From the NCBI GenBank assembly GCA_947498815.1, contig CANMLU010000001.1:186001-250000 (forward strand): a DNA stretch of 64,000 bases, written 5' to 3'. Under the pieces are notes generated by a model that saw only the letters and a list, made by a program, of their open reading frames with translations, did not search any database and was not told the origin of the DNA. This stretch comes from an uncultured Aquimarina sp. (GTDB lineage Bacteria; Bacteroidota; Bacteroidia; Flavobacteriales; Flavobacteriaceae). Shown in pieces: positions 43,637 to 52,865 of the stretch (within the stretch, counting starts at the first letter, position 1; each line of letters opens with the position of its first letter). The position numbers were made by a program, and so were the translations under genes.

Positions 43637-46183
43637 CTAGAAGTTGTAACGTAAACTTACGTTCCAAGTTCTTCCGTATCCAAATCGACCGTTGTTTGAC
43701 GTATTAACTCCTTTATAGTTTTCTTCTGGATTATTAGAAGCTTCTGTGTTTCCAAAAACAGATTCTAAATATACTTCGTCGAAAACGTTATTCATATTAA
43801 CACGTAATTGAATAGAGTTCTTGTCGTCTTTACCAACTAATACTTTGTAAGATAAACCAGCATCTACTGTGTCATAAGATGGTAGTGATAATGGTGCACT
43901 AGTTAAAGAACCCTGAGAATAGAAATCATTATACCAATTCCAATTTGCATCTACAACAAGTCTTGGTAAAATTGTGTATATTGAAGTAATACCAGCAGTA
44001 ACTTGAGCGGCACCACCAACATTAAAACCATCAATTTCTACTACTTCATCGTCCCCAATAAGATTTCCATTCCCATCAAAAGTTCTTTGAACGGCATCTC
44101 CTTCGAATTGCCAATCCCCAAGAGATACAAACCCATTTACTCTTAAGTTGTTCATAGGACGTGTCATCACCTCTAATTCAATTCCTTGGTGTACTTGTTT
44201 TACACCTTGGGTTTGAAAAGATCTAAACTCTGCAGTTTCAGGGTCCTCTCCATTATTAGTTGGAATAGTTCTATTATCCCATATAGTATAATAAGCGTTT
44301 AAGTTAGCAGAAATACGTTCTCCTCCAAATTGGTATCCAGCTTCAAGACCTGTAATTTCTTGATTTTCCACTGCAGGAGTAATTAAGTCAACAGACTCTC
44401 TGTTATTTATATAAAGATCATCATGAAAAGGTTGACGAGAATAGAACCCAACATTAGCAAATACTTTATGTTGATCTGTAATTACATATGCTGCACCCGC
44501 TTTTGCATTAAATCCAAAGTTAGATACTTTTTCAGACTCAGTTTCTACAGCATAATTAAATGAATCTGTCGAAACGTGATCTTGGTTAGAGATAGATCCC
44601 TGGAAAAATGCGGATAAATTATCTTTAGAATACTCTAATTGACCAAATGCTCCGTAATATGTGATTACCTCTTCATAATCATATCCAAAACGTTGATCGT
44701 GATCGGTATTTGGATTAAATACAACGTTCCATGGGTTGATACCACCAAAAGAATCTGTAATTGTATAATCGCCTAGAAATTCGCTGCTTGCATCTACAGA
44801 ATCTACAGATAAAAACTCAGTCACACCTCTAAAGTGAATACCGTTATAAGTTCTTATATCAGCTCCAAAGTTAAATTCTAAGTTTTCGTTAAGTTGTCTG
44901 TTATAGTTAGATATAATACCATACCAGTTGTGATTGTTATTTGATCCTCTTGCGTAGGTAGGCTGTCCTGTACCACGATCAGTTCTTACAGCTGCAAAAG
45001 CACCTCTACCAATTGATCCATATAAAATAGTTGATAAAGATGATTGCTCATCAATTTTCCAATCCCAAGCCAAATTTGATACAGGCTTATGATAAATATT
45101 TCTACCTCCAGGATATACTCCCCCTTCAATTGTATTCTTGCTATCAACGTTTCTAAAATTCCAAGAATTAAAACGTCTTCCATTTTCTAAGAATTCACTT
45201 ATTCTTCCTCTACCTGCTGCTGCATGCCATTGTGGAGCACCGGTCAATAAGAAGTTAAAAGAGTGCTTTTCATTTGGTTGATATCCTACAGAAATAAAAT
45301 AGGTTTGTCCTTGCCCAGATGTATAGTCTACATATCCATCACCTTGCCAGTGACCGAATAAACCAGAAAAAGACCATCCTTTTTCATTTACTCCTGTTGA
45401 ATAGTACGCAGTAGATTTTGTGTAATTATCATTAGCGACCATTTGTTGTACAAAACCACCTTCTTTATTATCGATAGTTTTGGTCACAATGTTAACTGTA
45501 CCACCAACCGATGAGATTGCGAGTTTTGATGAACCTAAACCTCTTTGAACCTGAACGGCATTTGCAACGTCCAAAACTCCAGACCAGTTTGACCAGAACA
45601 TTCTTCCGTCTTCCATACTATTGATCGGTTGACCATTTAATAAGAAAGCAGTATTCGTTTGATCGAAACCTCTTAAGAACATACTACCGTCTCCAAAACC
45701 ACCACCTTTAATATTCTGTACAGAAGGAGTAGATTTTAAAACCTCTGGAAGATCAAAATTTCCTGTTTTTTCTTGAATCTCTTTAGTTTTAATTGTAGAA
45801 ACTGCAATTGGAGTTTTTCTGTCGTCTGCAAGATCGACAACTCCTATACCTACAATAACAATTTCTTCTAATGAATTGTCAATACTTAAAGTAATAGTAC
45901 CAAGATCTTGGTCTCCATTAGTAACATCATATGCGATGTTTTTTGACGCAAATCCAACATAAGAAACGTTAATAGTTCCTGTAGGACTGTCTACTTTAAT
46001 AGAGAATTTACCATCAAAATCTGATGACGCTCCATTAGATGTTCTTAATTCGACAACGTTTGCTCCTGGTAATGGAGCATTCGAATCACCATCGAATATT
46101 GTTCCTGTTACAACTCCCTGTGCAAACGTTTCCCCAACGAATGCAATAAGGATTACAACACATAGTAATGTAATCTTTTTCAT
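43637..46183 (-). CDS. TonB-dependent receptor with CarboxypepD_reg-like N-terminus (receptor 2)
   Basis: The 848 residues share the signal peptide, the CarboxypepD_reg-like domain and the first part of the plug almost completely with receptor 1 (EIVIVGIGVVDLADDRKTPI, GGTVNIV) and then diverge in the barrel, where ligands bind. The C-terminus ends WNVSLRYNF. The two genes are tandem, each with its own terminator, so expression can differ. The conserved N-terminus shows many synonymous base changes, so the duplication is old and the domain is under selection. The ligand is unknown. Confidence 0.95.
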   Translation of the reverse strand: MKKITLLCVVILIAFVGETFAQGVVTGTIFDGDSNAPLPGANVVELRTSNGASSDFDGKFSIKVDSPTGTINVSYVGFASKNIAYDVTNGDQDLGTITLSIDNSLEEIVIVGIGVVDLADDRKTPIAVSTIKTKEIQEKTGNFDLPEVLKSTPSVQNIKGGGFGDGSMFLRGFDQTNTAFLLNGQPINSMEDGRMFWSNWSGVLDVANAVQVQRGLGSSKLAISSVGGTVNIVTKTIDNKEGGFVQQMVANDNYTKSTAYYSTGVNEKGWSFSGLFGHWQGDGYVDYTSGQGQTYFISVGYQPNEKHSFNFLLTGAPQWHAAAGRGRISEFLENGRRFNSWNFRNVDSKNTIEGGVYPGGRNIYHKPVSNLAWDWKIDEQSSLSTILYGSIGRGAFAAVRTDRGTGQPTYARGSNNNHNWYGIISNYNRQLNENLEFNFGADIRTYNGIHFRGVTEFLSVDSVDASSEFLGDYTITDSFGGINPWNVVFNPNTDHDQRFGYDYEEVITYYGAFGQLEYSKDNLSAFFQGSISNQDHVSTDSFNYAVETESEKVSNFGFNAKAGAAYVITDQHKVFANVGFYSRQPFHDDLYINNRESVDLITPAVENQEITGLEAGYQFGGERISANLNAYYTIWDNRTIPTNNGEDPETAEFRSFQTQGVKQVHQGIELEVMTRPMNNLRVNGFVSLGDWQFEGDAVQRTFDGNGNLIGDDEVVEIDGFNVGGAAQVTAGITSIYTILPRLVVDANWNWYNDFYSQGSLTSAPLSLPSYDTVDAGLSYKVLVGKDDKNSIQLRVNMNNVFDEVYLESVFGNTEASNNPEENYKGVNTSNNGRFGYGRTWNVSLRYNF

Positions 46184-46465
46184 TATGTATAATTGAGTTA
46201 ATTAAATCCGTGCAAAAGAACAATACTTTGAGGAATCTAACATTAAATTAACGTTAAAAGTTTTAACAAATTTTTGTAGGAAAAAAGCATAAAATATTGT
46301 TAAAACACTGAAAACCAACACGCTAACAATAGTCTTGTTTTGTTGATAAAATTATTGACACCCTATACCACTATAATTAGTGCAATAGAGATAAAAAAAA
46401 GGAGTTCCGAAAAGAAAAAATCAAGGTCGATAAAATACTGAAGGAAAGGTCTTAAGATATGAAAT
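46184..46465. other. Intergenic region upstream of TonB receptor 2
   Basis: This 282-bp region holds the receptor 2 promoter area, with GTGCAAAAGAACAATAC as a diverged -7 region on the minus strand. It is AT-rich. No gene or repeat was found. Confidence 0.4.
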
Positions 46466-46495
46466 AGTATCCCGATCGAATTCGATCGGGATACT
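46466..46495 (-). terminator. Perfect 30-bp palindromic terminator after pgi
   Basis: AGTATCCCGATCGAA joins its exact complement at the centre, 7 bp past the pgi stop. A moderate T/A tract follows on the minus strand. Confidence 0.85.
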
Positions 46496-46502
46496 GCGTT
46501 TT

Positions 46503-48140
46503 TTAACCTAAATAGTGCTGTAAAAGTGTTTTGGTCGAAGAATCATGATCTGAAATGTTTTTGCCTTCTATTTCAGAAAGGATTTTCGTCGCTAACTGCT
46601 TACCTAGTTCTACTCCCCATTGATCATAACTAAAGATATTCCAAATGATTCCCTGTACAAAAATACGTTGCTCATACATCGACACCAATGCACCTAGACT
46701 TTTTGGAGTTAATTTATCGATTAAAAGGGTGGTTGTAGGTTTATTTCCTTCAAAGATTTTGAACGGAGTTAATTGTCTCAGTTTTCCTTCAGACAGATTT
46801 TTGGATTTCAGTTCATCAAGTACTTCTACTTCGGCTTTGCCATTCATTAATGCTTCTGTTTGCGCAAAGAAATTGGCCATTAACTTATCCTGGTGATCTT
46901 GATCTTCGAATAATGAGTGTTTAAAACCGATAAACTCTGCCGGGATCAATTTAGTACCCTGATGAATTAATTGAAAGAATGCGTGTTGTACATTGGTTCC
47001 TGGCTCTCCCCAGATGATGGTTCCGGTTTGATAATTCACAGGATCACCATTACGATCGACACTTTTTCCATTACTTTCCATGATGCCTTGTTGTAAATAC
47101 GCAGGCAACCTATGCAAGTATTGCGAATATGGGATAATGGCTTCACTTTCTGCGTCAAAGAAATTGTTATACCAAATGCTCAACATTCCTAAGATTACGG
47201 GTATATTTTCTTCGAAAGGAGTGTTTTTGAAATGTTCATCCATTTCATGAGCTCCTTCTAATAAAGTTTCAAAATTTTCATACCCTACAGATAGACTTAT
47301 GGATAATCCAACCGCACTCCAAAGTGAAAATCGACCACCTACCCAATCCCATAATGGGAAAATATTTTCCTGATCAATACCAAAACTAGTAACATTAGGA
47401 ATATTACTGGACACAGCTACAAAATGTTTGCCTACAGCATTTTTTGGTGCTTGTTGTGTAAACCAGTTTCTGGCCGTTGTGGCATTGGATAATGTTTCTT
47501 GTGTCGAAAAGGTTTTGGAAACTACAACAAATAAAGTGGTTTCTGGATCTAGACCTTTTAAGTTTTGATGTACATGATCTCCATCTACATTAGAGATAAA
47601 ATGTACATCAAGATGATTTTTATAAAACTCTAACGATTCTGTGATCATTGCAGGTCCAAGATCGGATCCCCCGATACCAATATTTACAATATCGGTGAAT
47701 GCTTTGCCAGTGTATCCCTTAAGGTCGCCCGAAATCACTTGATCACAAAAGGCTTTTATTTTTTCTTTTACAGTGTTTATTTCAGGAATTACATTTTTTC
47801 CATCAACTTCAACGCTATGGTTTGAAGGAACTCTAAGCGCTGTATGCAATACTGCACGTTCTTCGGTTTTATTAATTACACTTCCTCCAAAATACGCTTG
47901 TATAGCTTGATCTAGTTTTACTTCTTTAGCCAGATCTACTAATAATTTTTTAGTGGTTGCATCTATTCTATTTTTAGAATAGTCAACATAGAAATCTTTC
48001 CAGGCAATCGAAAAATCTTTGGCACGAGAAGAATCTTGTGCAAAGAGATCTTTTAGGTGTGTGTCTTTTATATTTTCGTAATGGGATTTTAGTGCTTCCC
48101 AGGCTTTTGTGGTGGTGGGGTTAATAGTTGGTAATGACAT
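46503..48140 (-). CDS. pgi: Glucose-6-phosphate isomerase
   Basis: Pgi interconverts glucose-6-phosphate and fructose-6-phosphate. The 545 residues are full length and show the signatures [74 protein letters not shown] and [20 protein letters not shown]. The C-terminal Lys/Glu residues are in GVELGKQLA. It is the last gene of a four-gene unit (DUF3108-TDO-M23-pgi), 2 bp after the M23 gene. Confidence 0.98.
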   Translation of the reverse strand: MSLPTINPTTTKAWEALKSHYENIKDTHLKDLFAQDSSRAKDFSIAWKDFYVDYSKNRIDATTKKLLVDLAKEVKLDQAIQAYFGGSVINKTEERAVLHTALRVPSNHSVEVDGKNVIPEINTVKEKIKAFCDQVISGDLKGYTGKAFTDIVNIGIGGSDLGPAMITESLEFYKNHLDVHFISNVDGDHVHQNLKGLDPETTLFVVVSKTFSTQETLSNATTARNWFTQQAPKNAVGKHFVAVSSNIPNVTSFGIDQENIFPLWDWVGGRFSLWSAVGLSISLSVGYENFETLLEGAHEMDEHFKNTPFEENIPVILGMLSIWYNNFFDAESEAIIPYSQYLHRLPAYLQQGIMESNGKSVDRNGDPVNYQTGTIIWGEPGTNVQHAFFQLIHQGTKLIPAEFIGFKHSLFEDQDHQDKLMANFFAQTEALMNGKAEVEVLDELKSKNLSEGKLRQLTPFKIFEGNKPTTTLLIDKLTPKSLGALVSMYEQRIFVQGIIWNIFSYDQWGVELGKQLATKILSEIEGKNISDHDSSTKTLLQHYLG

Positions 48141-48142
48141 TT

Positions 48143-49396
48143 TTATAAAATTTCTTGTGGTTTAAATTGTATACTATCCAAAGTAGCTTTTATAGGTTCG
48201 ATATAGGTATAAAACTTTGGTCTAAGACTATCGGATAAAGGTTTTGATGCAGGTAAATCTTGTTTGAACGGATCTACTTCTTTCCCGTTTTTCCAGAATC
48301 GGTAACAAACATGGGGCCCTCCTGTATTACCAGTCATACCGATATACCCAATTACATCACCTTGTTGTACAAATTGCCCTACTTTAACGGCTTGTCTACT
48401 CATATGTAGATACTGCGTATCGTATGTAGCATTATGCCTTATTTTTACATATTTCCCGTTACCACCTCTACGTTCGGATTTGGTTACGATCCCATCTGCA
48501 GTTGCTAATATCGGAGTACCTATGGGTGCAGCAAAATCAGTTCCTCTGTGAGGTCTTACTTTGTTGCCGTAGTACTTAATTCTTCGTCGCAGGTTGTATC
48601 GAGATGAAATCCTGCTAAATTTTACAGGGGCAGTTAGAAACGCTCTACGCAAATTATTTGCTTCTTCATCAAAGTAATCTATGGCTCCATTTATAGAATC
48701 GTCCTGAAATCTAAATGCATAAATTGGTTTACCGACGTGTTCAAAATAGGATGCTTTTATTTGATCAACTCCTGCAGGGATAGTATCATCAATAAACTTT
48801 TCTGTATAAATGACCTTAAATCGATCACCAACCTGAAGCCTGGTAAAATCTATAGTCCATGCATATACATCTGCCATGTCGTATGCGACCAGAATATTGA
48901 GGCCTTGATCATCAAAAGTCTGCATTAAACTGCTCGTGATAATACCAGAGGCCGTTTTTTCGACAAGTTGTACTGGTTTTTTACGTTTTTGTGCAACAAT
49001 GCTATCTCTAAAATCGATTACGGTATAGTCTATTTTGTTATTCTGATAAACAAATACTTGCGCTTTTTCTGTAGTGTCTTTGGATTTAAGAAGTGTATAT
49101 GGTTTTCCTGCTTGTAGTCTGGCAACATTGAAGGTATCTTTGATCTTATTGGTAATCTCAAATACTTTGGCTCTGCTAATACCATGGTTATCCATAATAG
49201 CGCCAAAACTGTCACCTGCTCTTATAGTATCTTTGACGACATTAAAATCATTGAGAACATATCCAAATTCTTTAATAACCGGAGGAGCTTTTTCTTCCTC
49301 TACAATTTCAGGAACTGTAATGTTTGCTTCTTTTTTTTCTTTCTGACACGAGAATAATACTACCACAAGTAGTAGCAAGTAACCTATTTGCTTCAA
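48143..49396 (-). CDS. M23-family peptidase, lipoprotein
   Basis: The 417 residues start with a lipoprotein signal ([11 protein letters not shown], Cys17). Residues about 55-110 form an OapA/LysM-like domain ([20 protein letters not shown]) and the C-terminal 150 residues are an M23 metallo-endopeptidase: His283-Arg-Gly-Thr-Asp287 ([12 protein letters not shown]) and QYLHMSRQ. The HxH motif reads His362-Val-Cys364 ([11 protein letters not shown]), so the zinc-binding second His is Cys. Cys can bind zinc, so activity is possible but not assured. It acts on the cell wall from the periplasm and is in an operon with TDO and pgi. Confidence 0.9.
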   Translation of the reverse strand: MKQIGYLLLLVVVLFSCQKEKKEANITVPEIVEEEKAPPVIKEFGYVLNDFNVVKDTIRAGDSFGAIMDNHGISRAKVFEITNKIKDTFNVARLQAGKPYTLLKSKDTTEKAQVFVYQNNKIDYTVIDFRDSIVAQKRKKPVQLVEKTASGIITSSLMQTFDDQGLNILVAYDMADVYAWTIDFTRLQVGDRFKVIYTEKFIDDTIPAGVDQIKASYFEHVGKPIYAFRFQDDSINGAIDYFDEEANNLRRAFLTAPVKFSRISSRYNLRRRIKYYGNKVRPHRGTDFAAPIGTPILATADGIVTKSERRGGNGKYVKIRHNATYDTQYLHMSRQAVKVGQFVQQGDVIGYIGMTGNTGGPHVCYRFWKNGKEVDPFKQDLPASKPLSDSLRPKFYTYIEPIKATLDSIQFKPQEIL

Positions 49397-49408
49397 CTGA
49401 CGACTATT

Positions 49409-50374
49409 TTATTTTGCGGTATTAAATTGATGAGCAACCCACTGCTGACCCCAGTTTTCTTTTTCCTCTTCGCTCCAAAGATTAGGAAAAAACATAACTC
49501 TTTGAAAACTAGGAGGTAAGAATTTTTTCCAATTCGTTCCCCCCGTGGCCAAAACTTCGCCTTTCTCTTTATTAAGATATCTAAAGGCAGCGCCCATGTG
49601 CATTAATAACCAATTAATATTCACATTGGTGTCAAAAGTACGTAATGCTTCGATAAGGTGCACATTATTTTGCTCTTTTTCTGGTAGTTCCAGGTATTTA
49701 TGAAATATTGTGCTCTGTTTTACCTGTTTTGCGATACGCATCATCCTTGGAGTGTATCGATATTCAAATTGCTTTAGCGTAAGCGTTTTTTCGCCAGTTT
49801 GCATATCTGTAGCACCGGATTTCCAGTATAAATGCTCAAATACTTCGCCCAAAGAATCTTTTTCAGAAAACTGATCTCTTTCTTTTACGTTTACCAGATG
49901 TGCCAAGGGTGTTGAGTAGATTTCGATAAGCCTGAATTGGACGGATTGAAATCCACTGGCAGGTAACAACGACATTCTATATTTCAGAAATTGATCTCTG
50001 TCCATTCCTTTGATCATAACATCAAATGAATTGATCAGTACTCTGAAATATCGATTTACACGATTAAGTTTATCTGTAAAAAACGCTGCATTTTGTAATT
50101 TATCATCAATAATTTGCTTGAGTTCATGTATGATTAATTTGAAATAAAGCTCTGTGATTTGATGATACGTAATAAAAATTTCTTCGTCGGGAAAATGAGT
50201 TCGAGGTATTTGAAGGCTTAATAAAGTATCTAGATGTATATAATCCCAGTAGGTAAGATATCGATCATGAAGTAGCCCATCTAGATAGGATCCTAAATCT
50301 TGACCTGAATTTTTAAATTTTGTTTCGAGTTGCTTTATTTTTTCGGCAACTTCTGGCTTAATGGATTCACTCAT
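49409..50374 (-). CDS. Tryptophan 2,3-dioxygenase family protein
   Basis: TDO opens the indole ring of tryptophan using heme and O2. The 321 residues show YWDYIHLDTLLSLQIPRTHF, DEEIFITYHQITELYFKLII, HELKQIIDD and a C-terminal EALRTFDTNVNINWLLMHMG block with the Asn/His region of the substrate pocket. The gene overlaps the DUF3108 gene by one base (TAATG-like junction) and precedes M23 by 12 bp. No kynurenine-pathway genes are nearby, so the fate of the product cannot be read here. Confidence 0.92.
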   Translation of the reverse strand: MSESIKPEVAEKIKQLETKFKNSGQDLGSYLDGLLHDRYLTYWDYIHLDTLLSLQIPRTHFPDEEIFITYHQITELYFKLIIHELKQIIDDKLQNAAFFTDKLNRVNRYFRVLINSFDVMIKGMDRDQFLKYRMSLLPASGFQSVQFRLIEIYSTPLAHLVNVKERDQFSEKDSLGEVFEHLYWKSGATDMQTGEKTLTLKQFEYRYTPRMMRIAKQVKQSTIFHKYLELPEKEQNNVHLIEALRTFDTNVNINWLLMHMGAAFRYLNKEKGEVLATGGTNWKKFLPPSFQRVMFFPNLWSEEEKENWGQQWVAHQFNTAK

Positions 50375-51153
50375 TAATCTACTACAATTTTAAATGGATG
50401 TTTAAGGCCTTTAAAAGCATCCAAATCCGCTTTTATCGAACCTACTAAAATATCTGCTTTTATTCTTACCGGCATACGGTTAGCATCATCGCTTACCCAA
50501 ACAGTCATACTTTCTTCTTCCTTAAAAATTCGATCTGCTTGAACGTAAGGTCTAAATTTTAAACATGCAATTTTACCCATTTTGGTTCGAATAACCTCTC
50601 TACCCAAAAATTTTAACTTAAAAAGGTAGTTTTCATTATCAAAAAACATGTTTACATATTGCTCATCCCCTTTTTTCAAAGAAGTCGTCTTAATAGTATT
50701 ACGTAGATAATAAAAAGAGGACATCATGTCTTGCACATTGGATTTTACTGGAAAGGTTTTTTTGGTATTGTATTTTTTATTGAAGACTAAAGCTTCGCTT
50801 TTTTGATAATCAAAATTAATTTCAATATCCTTGGTATGCCCACCTTCATTTATTTTACGAATAAAGCGATAAGGTTTCACTTCATTTTTATCAATATAAG
50901 TCTCGTAATAGTCTTCTACCTTAAAAAATAGACTTAAAAGTCCTGTAGATTTACCAGTGCCTACTATGTGATGGACCGGCATATTATCAATAACATCGTC
51001 TTTAACTTCTAATGTGGCGTAACTTGCTGTAAAAACCCCATAATGAATTCTGAACTTAAACCACTCACCCGAATCAAATGCTTTATGATTTTCTTGAGTG
51101 TAGGCCGAAGTTGCGCCAACGGTTAAAAGTAATATTAAGATCAACTTTTTCAT
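50374..51153 (-). CDS. DUF3108-domain secreted protein
   Basis: The start is set at the second ATG (51153), giving 259 residues that begin MKKLILILLLTVGATSAYTQ, a signal peptide. The rest is strand-rich (ATLEVKDDVIDNMPVHHIVG, PYRFIRKINEGGHTKDIEI, GKIACLKFRPYVQ, RMPVRIKADILVGSIKADLD) and fits DUF3108, a periplasmic family of unknown role with a lipocalin-like pattern. It heads the TDO-M23-pgi operon. Confidence 0.9.
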   Translation of the reverse strand: MKKLILILLLTVGATSAYTQENHKAFDSGEWFKFRIHYGVFTASYATLEVKDDVIDNMPVHHIVGTGKSTGLLSLFFKVEDYYETYIDKNEVKPYRFIRKINEGGHTKDIEINFDYQKSEALVFNKKYNTKKTFPVKSNVQDMMSSFYYLRNTIKTTSLKKGDEQYVNMFFDNENYLFKLKFLGREVIRTKMGKIACLKFRPYVQADRIFKEEESMTVWVSDDANRMPVRIKADILVGSIKADLDAFKGLKHPFKIVVD

Positions 51154-51280
51154 AGTTAAGGGCATTGTTAGTAATTAATATACATATAATTTAGTTACAT
51201 TATTTACAATATCCATTCCAAAAGTACTATTTAATGTAAAGACATAAAAATCAATAGTGTTAATCAAATATATAAAAACA

Positions 51281-51309
51281 AAAAAGAGAGCCACCACAGC
51301 TCTCTTTTT
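51281..51309 (-). terminator. Intrinsic terminator of hppD or of the sRNA candidate
   Basis: AAAAAGAGAGC and GCTCTCTTTTT form an 11-bp stem around CACCACA, followed by T residues on the minus strand. It lies about 240 bp past hppD and ends the candidate RNA below. Confidence 0.9.
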
Positions 51310-51388
51310 TACTTTTATTAACCAACTAAAAACTTAAATTATGAGAATAATTATTGTTTTAGATATAAGCAGTAACCACTCCGCTTAT
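51281..51388 (-). ncRNA. Candidate small RNA with 5' hairpin and 3' terminator
   Basis: On the minus strand, TTG (51423-51421) lies 20 bp before GATATTTG (51400-51393), which matches the -33/-7 consensus except for one base. Transcription would start near 51388, at the base of a hairpin formed by ATAAGC/GCTTAT plus AGT/ACT (51365-51388), run through about 55 AU-rich unpaired bases and end in the strong hairpin at 51281-51309. The predicted RNA is about 105 nt. No convincing open frame is present. The alternative is that this is just the hppD 3' region. Confidence 0.4.
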
Positions 51389-51489
51389 GGTACAAATATC
51401 TATTTTTTTTGCATAATTATCAATCGAAAACGTTTTTTTATTATGAAATTTAACAAAAACTTATAAAAATAATCACAATATTTCAATTT

Positions 51490-51514
51490 AATCAAGATAT
51501 TAACATTCTTGATT
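51490..51514 (-). terminator. Weak hairpin after hppD
   Basis: AATCAAGA and TCTTGATT form an 8-bp AT-rich stem 33 bp past the hppD stop. A long A/T region follows. It may be a partial terminator. Confidence 0.35.
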
Positions 51515-51546
51515 AGAATACTAAAAGATTATCAAAAAGTCCGATT

Positions 51547-52686
51547 TTATAAAGTTCCTCTTTGTTCTTGTTCTCTTTCTATCGCTTCGAATAAAGCTTT
51601 AAAATTACCTTTTCCAAATGACTGAGCTCCTTTGCGCTGTATGATTTCAAAAAACATTGTTGGGCGGTCCAAAACAGGTTTTGTGAAAATCTGAAGTAAA
51701 TAACCCTCATCATCGCGATCAATTAGGATTCCTAATTCTTTAAGCGGTTCAAGATCCTCATCAATTTCTCCAACTCGATCTAAAACAGTTTCGTAATAAC
51801 TGGAAGGAACGGTTAGAAATTCAACACCTCTTTTTTGAAGTGAAGAAACGGTTTCAATAATATTATCGGTAGCCAACGCCATATGTTGTACCCCAGCGCC
51901 ATTATAAAAATCAATATACTCTTCAATTTGAGATTTTTTTCTCCCTTCTGCAGGTTCATTGATTGGAAATTTTATACGCCCATTCCCATTACTCATTACT
52001 TTACTCATTAAGGCTGTATACTCTGTCGAGATATCTTTGTCATCAAATGAAACTAATTGTGCAAACCCCATTACTTTGGCATAAAACTCACACCATTTGT
52101 TCATTTCATTCCATCCAACGTTTCCAACCATATGATCGATATATTTTAAACCAGCGGATTGTGTTTTGTACGACTTATTCCATGGCATAAATCCTGGTAA
52201 GAAGGCACCATGATAATTTTTACGCTCTACAAAAATGTGTACAGTTTCTCCATAAGTGTGGATTCCAGAAAAGACAACAGTACCATTTTTATCTTCTTCA
52301 GTTCGAGGTTCCATATAGGATTGTGCACCTCGTTTTACAGTTTCTTCATAACTCTTGGTAGCATCATCAACCCAAAGGGCGACCACTTTTACTCCGTCTC
52401 CATGGGCATTAATATGCTTATTAATATCTCCATCGGGCTGTAATGGAGAGGTAAGAACGAGTCTTATTTTATCTTGTTGTAATACATAAGAAACACTATC
52501 CTTGCGACCGGTTTCTAATCCGGCATAGGCAATAGGTTCGAATCCCCAAGCAGTTTGGTAATAATAAGCTGCTTGTTTGGCATTACCTACATAAAGTTCT
52601 ACGTAATCGGTTCCTAATAGCGGTAAAAAATCTTCTGCTAGTGGGTTTACTTTTTCTAAATCCTGAGGTGTTATATTGGTTGACAT
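51547..52686 (-). CDS. hppD: 4-hydroxyphenylpyruvate dioxygenase
   Basis: HPPD converts 4-hydroxyphenylpyruvate to homogentisate using Fe(II). The 379 residues consist of two VOC domains. Iron ligands are His in YIDHMVGNVGW, His in GVQHMALATDNI and Glu in TMFFEIIQRKGAQSFGKGNF. The C-terminal lid helix (FKALFEAIEREQEQRG) is complete. hmgA lies upstream on the same strand with a 179-bp gap, so the two may be cotranscribed or separately promoted. Confidence 0.97.
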   Translation of the reverse strand: MSTNITPQDLEKVNPLAEDFLPLLGTDYVELYVGNAKQAAYYYQTAWGFEPIAYAGLETGRKDSVSYVLQQDKIRLVLTSPLQPDGDINKHINAHGDGVKVVALWVDDATKSYEETVKRGAQSYMEPRTEEDKNGTVVFSGIHTYGETVHIFVERKNYHGAFLPGFMPWNKSYKTQSAGLKYIDHMVGNVGWNEMNKWCEFYAKVMGFAQLVSFDDKDISTEYTALMSKVMSNGNGRIKFPINEPAEGRKKSQIEEYIDFYNGAGVQHMALATDNIIETVSSLQKRGVEFLTVPSSYYETVLDRVGEIDEDLEPLKELGILIDRDDEGYLLQIFTKPVLDRPTMFFEIIQRKGAQSFGKGNFKALFEAIEREQEQRGTL

Positions 52687-52865
52687 AATATTGTTAATTA
52701 GAAAATTTGTTAATTGGAAAATGAGAAACTATTTTCTCCTAATAAATTAGAATTTAATGCTTTAAATTCTAATTACCACATCGCTCTTAAATGCGCGGTT
52801 ATATCAATTCTGTAATTCAACATTTTTTATTTCTTAATTCTATCGTGATCAAATACTCTTGTTGA

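Noticed and set aside
40578-46183. SusC/SusD-type glycan uptake locus
   Set aside because: Two TonB receptors are present but there is no SusD-like lipoprotein, glycoside hydrolase or sulfatase next to them.
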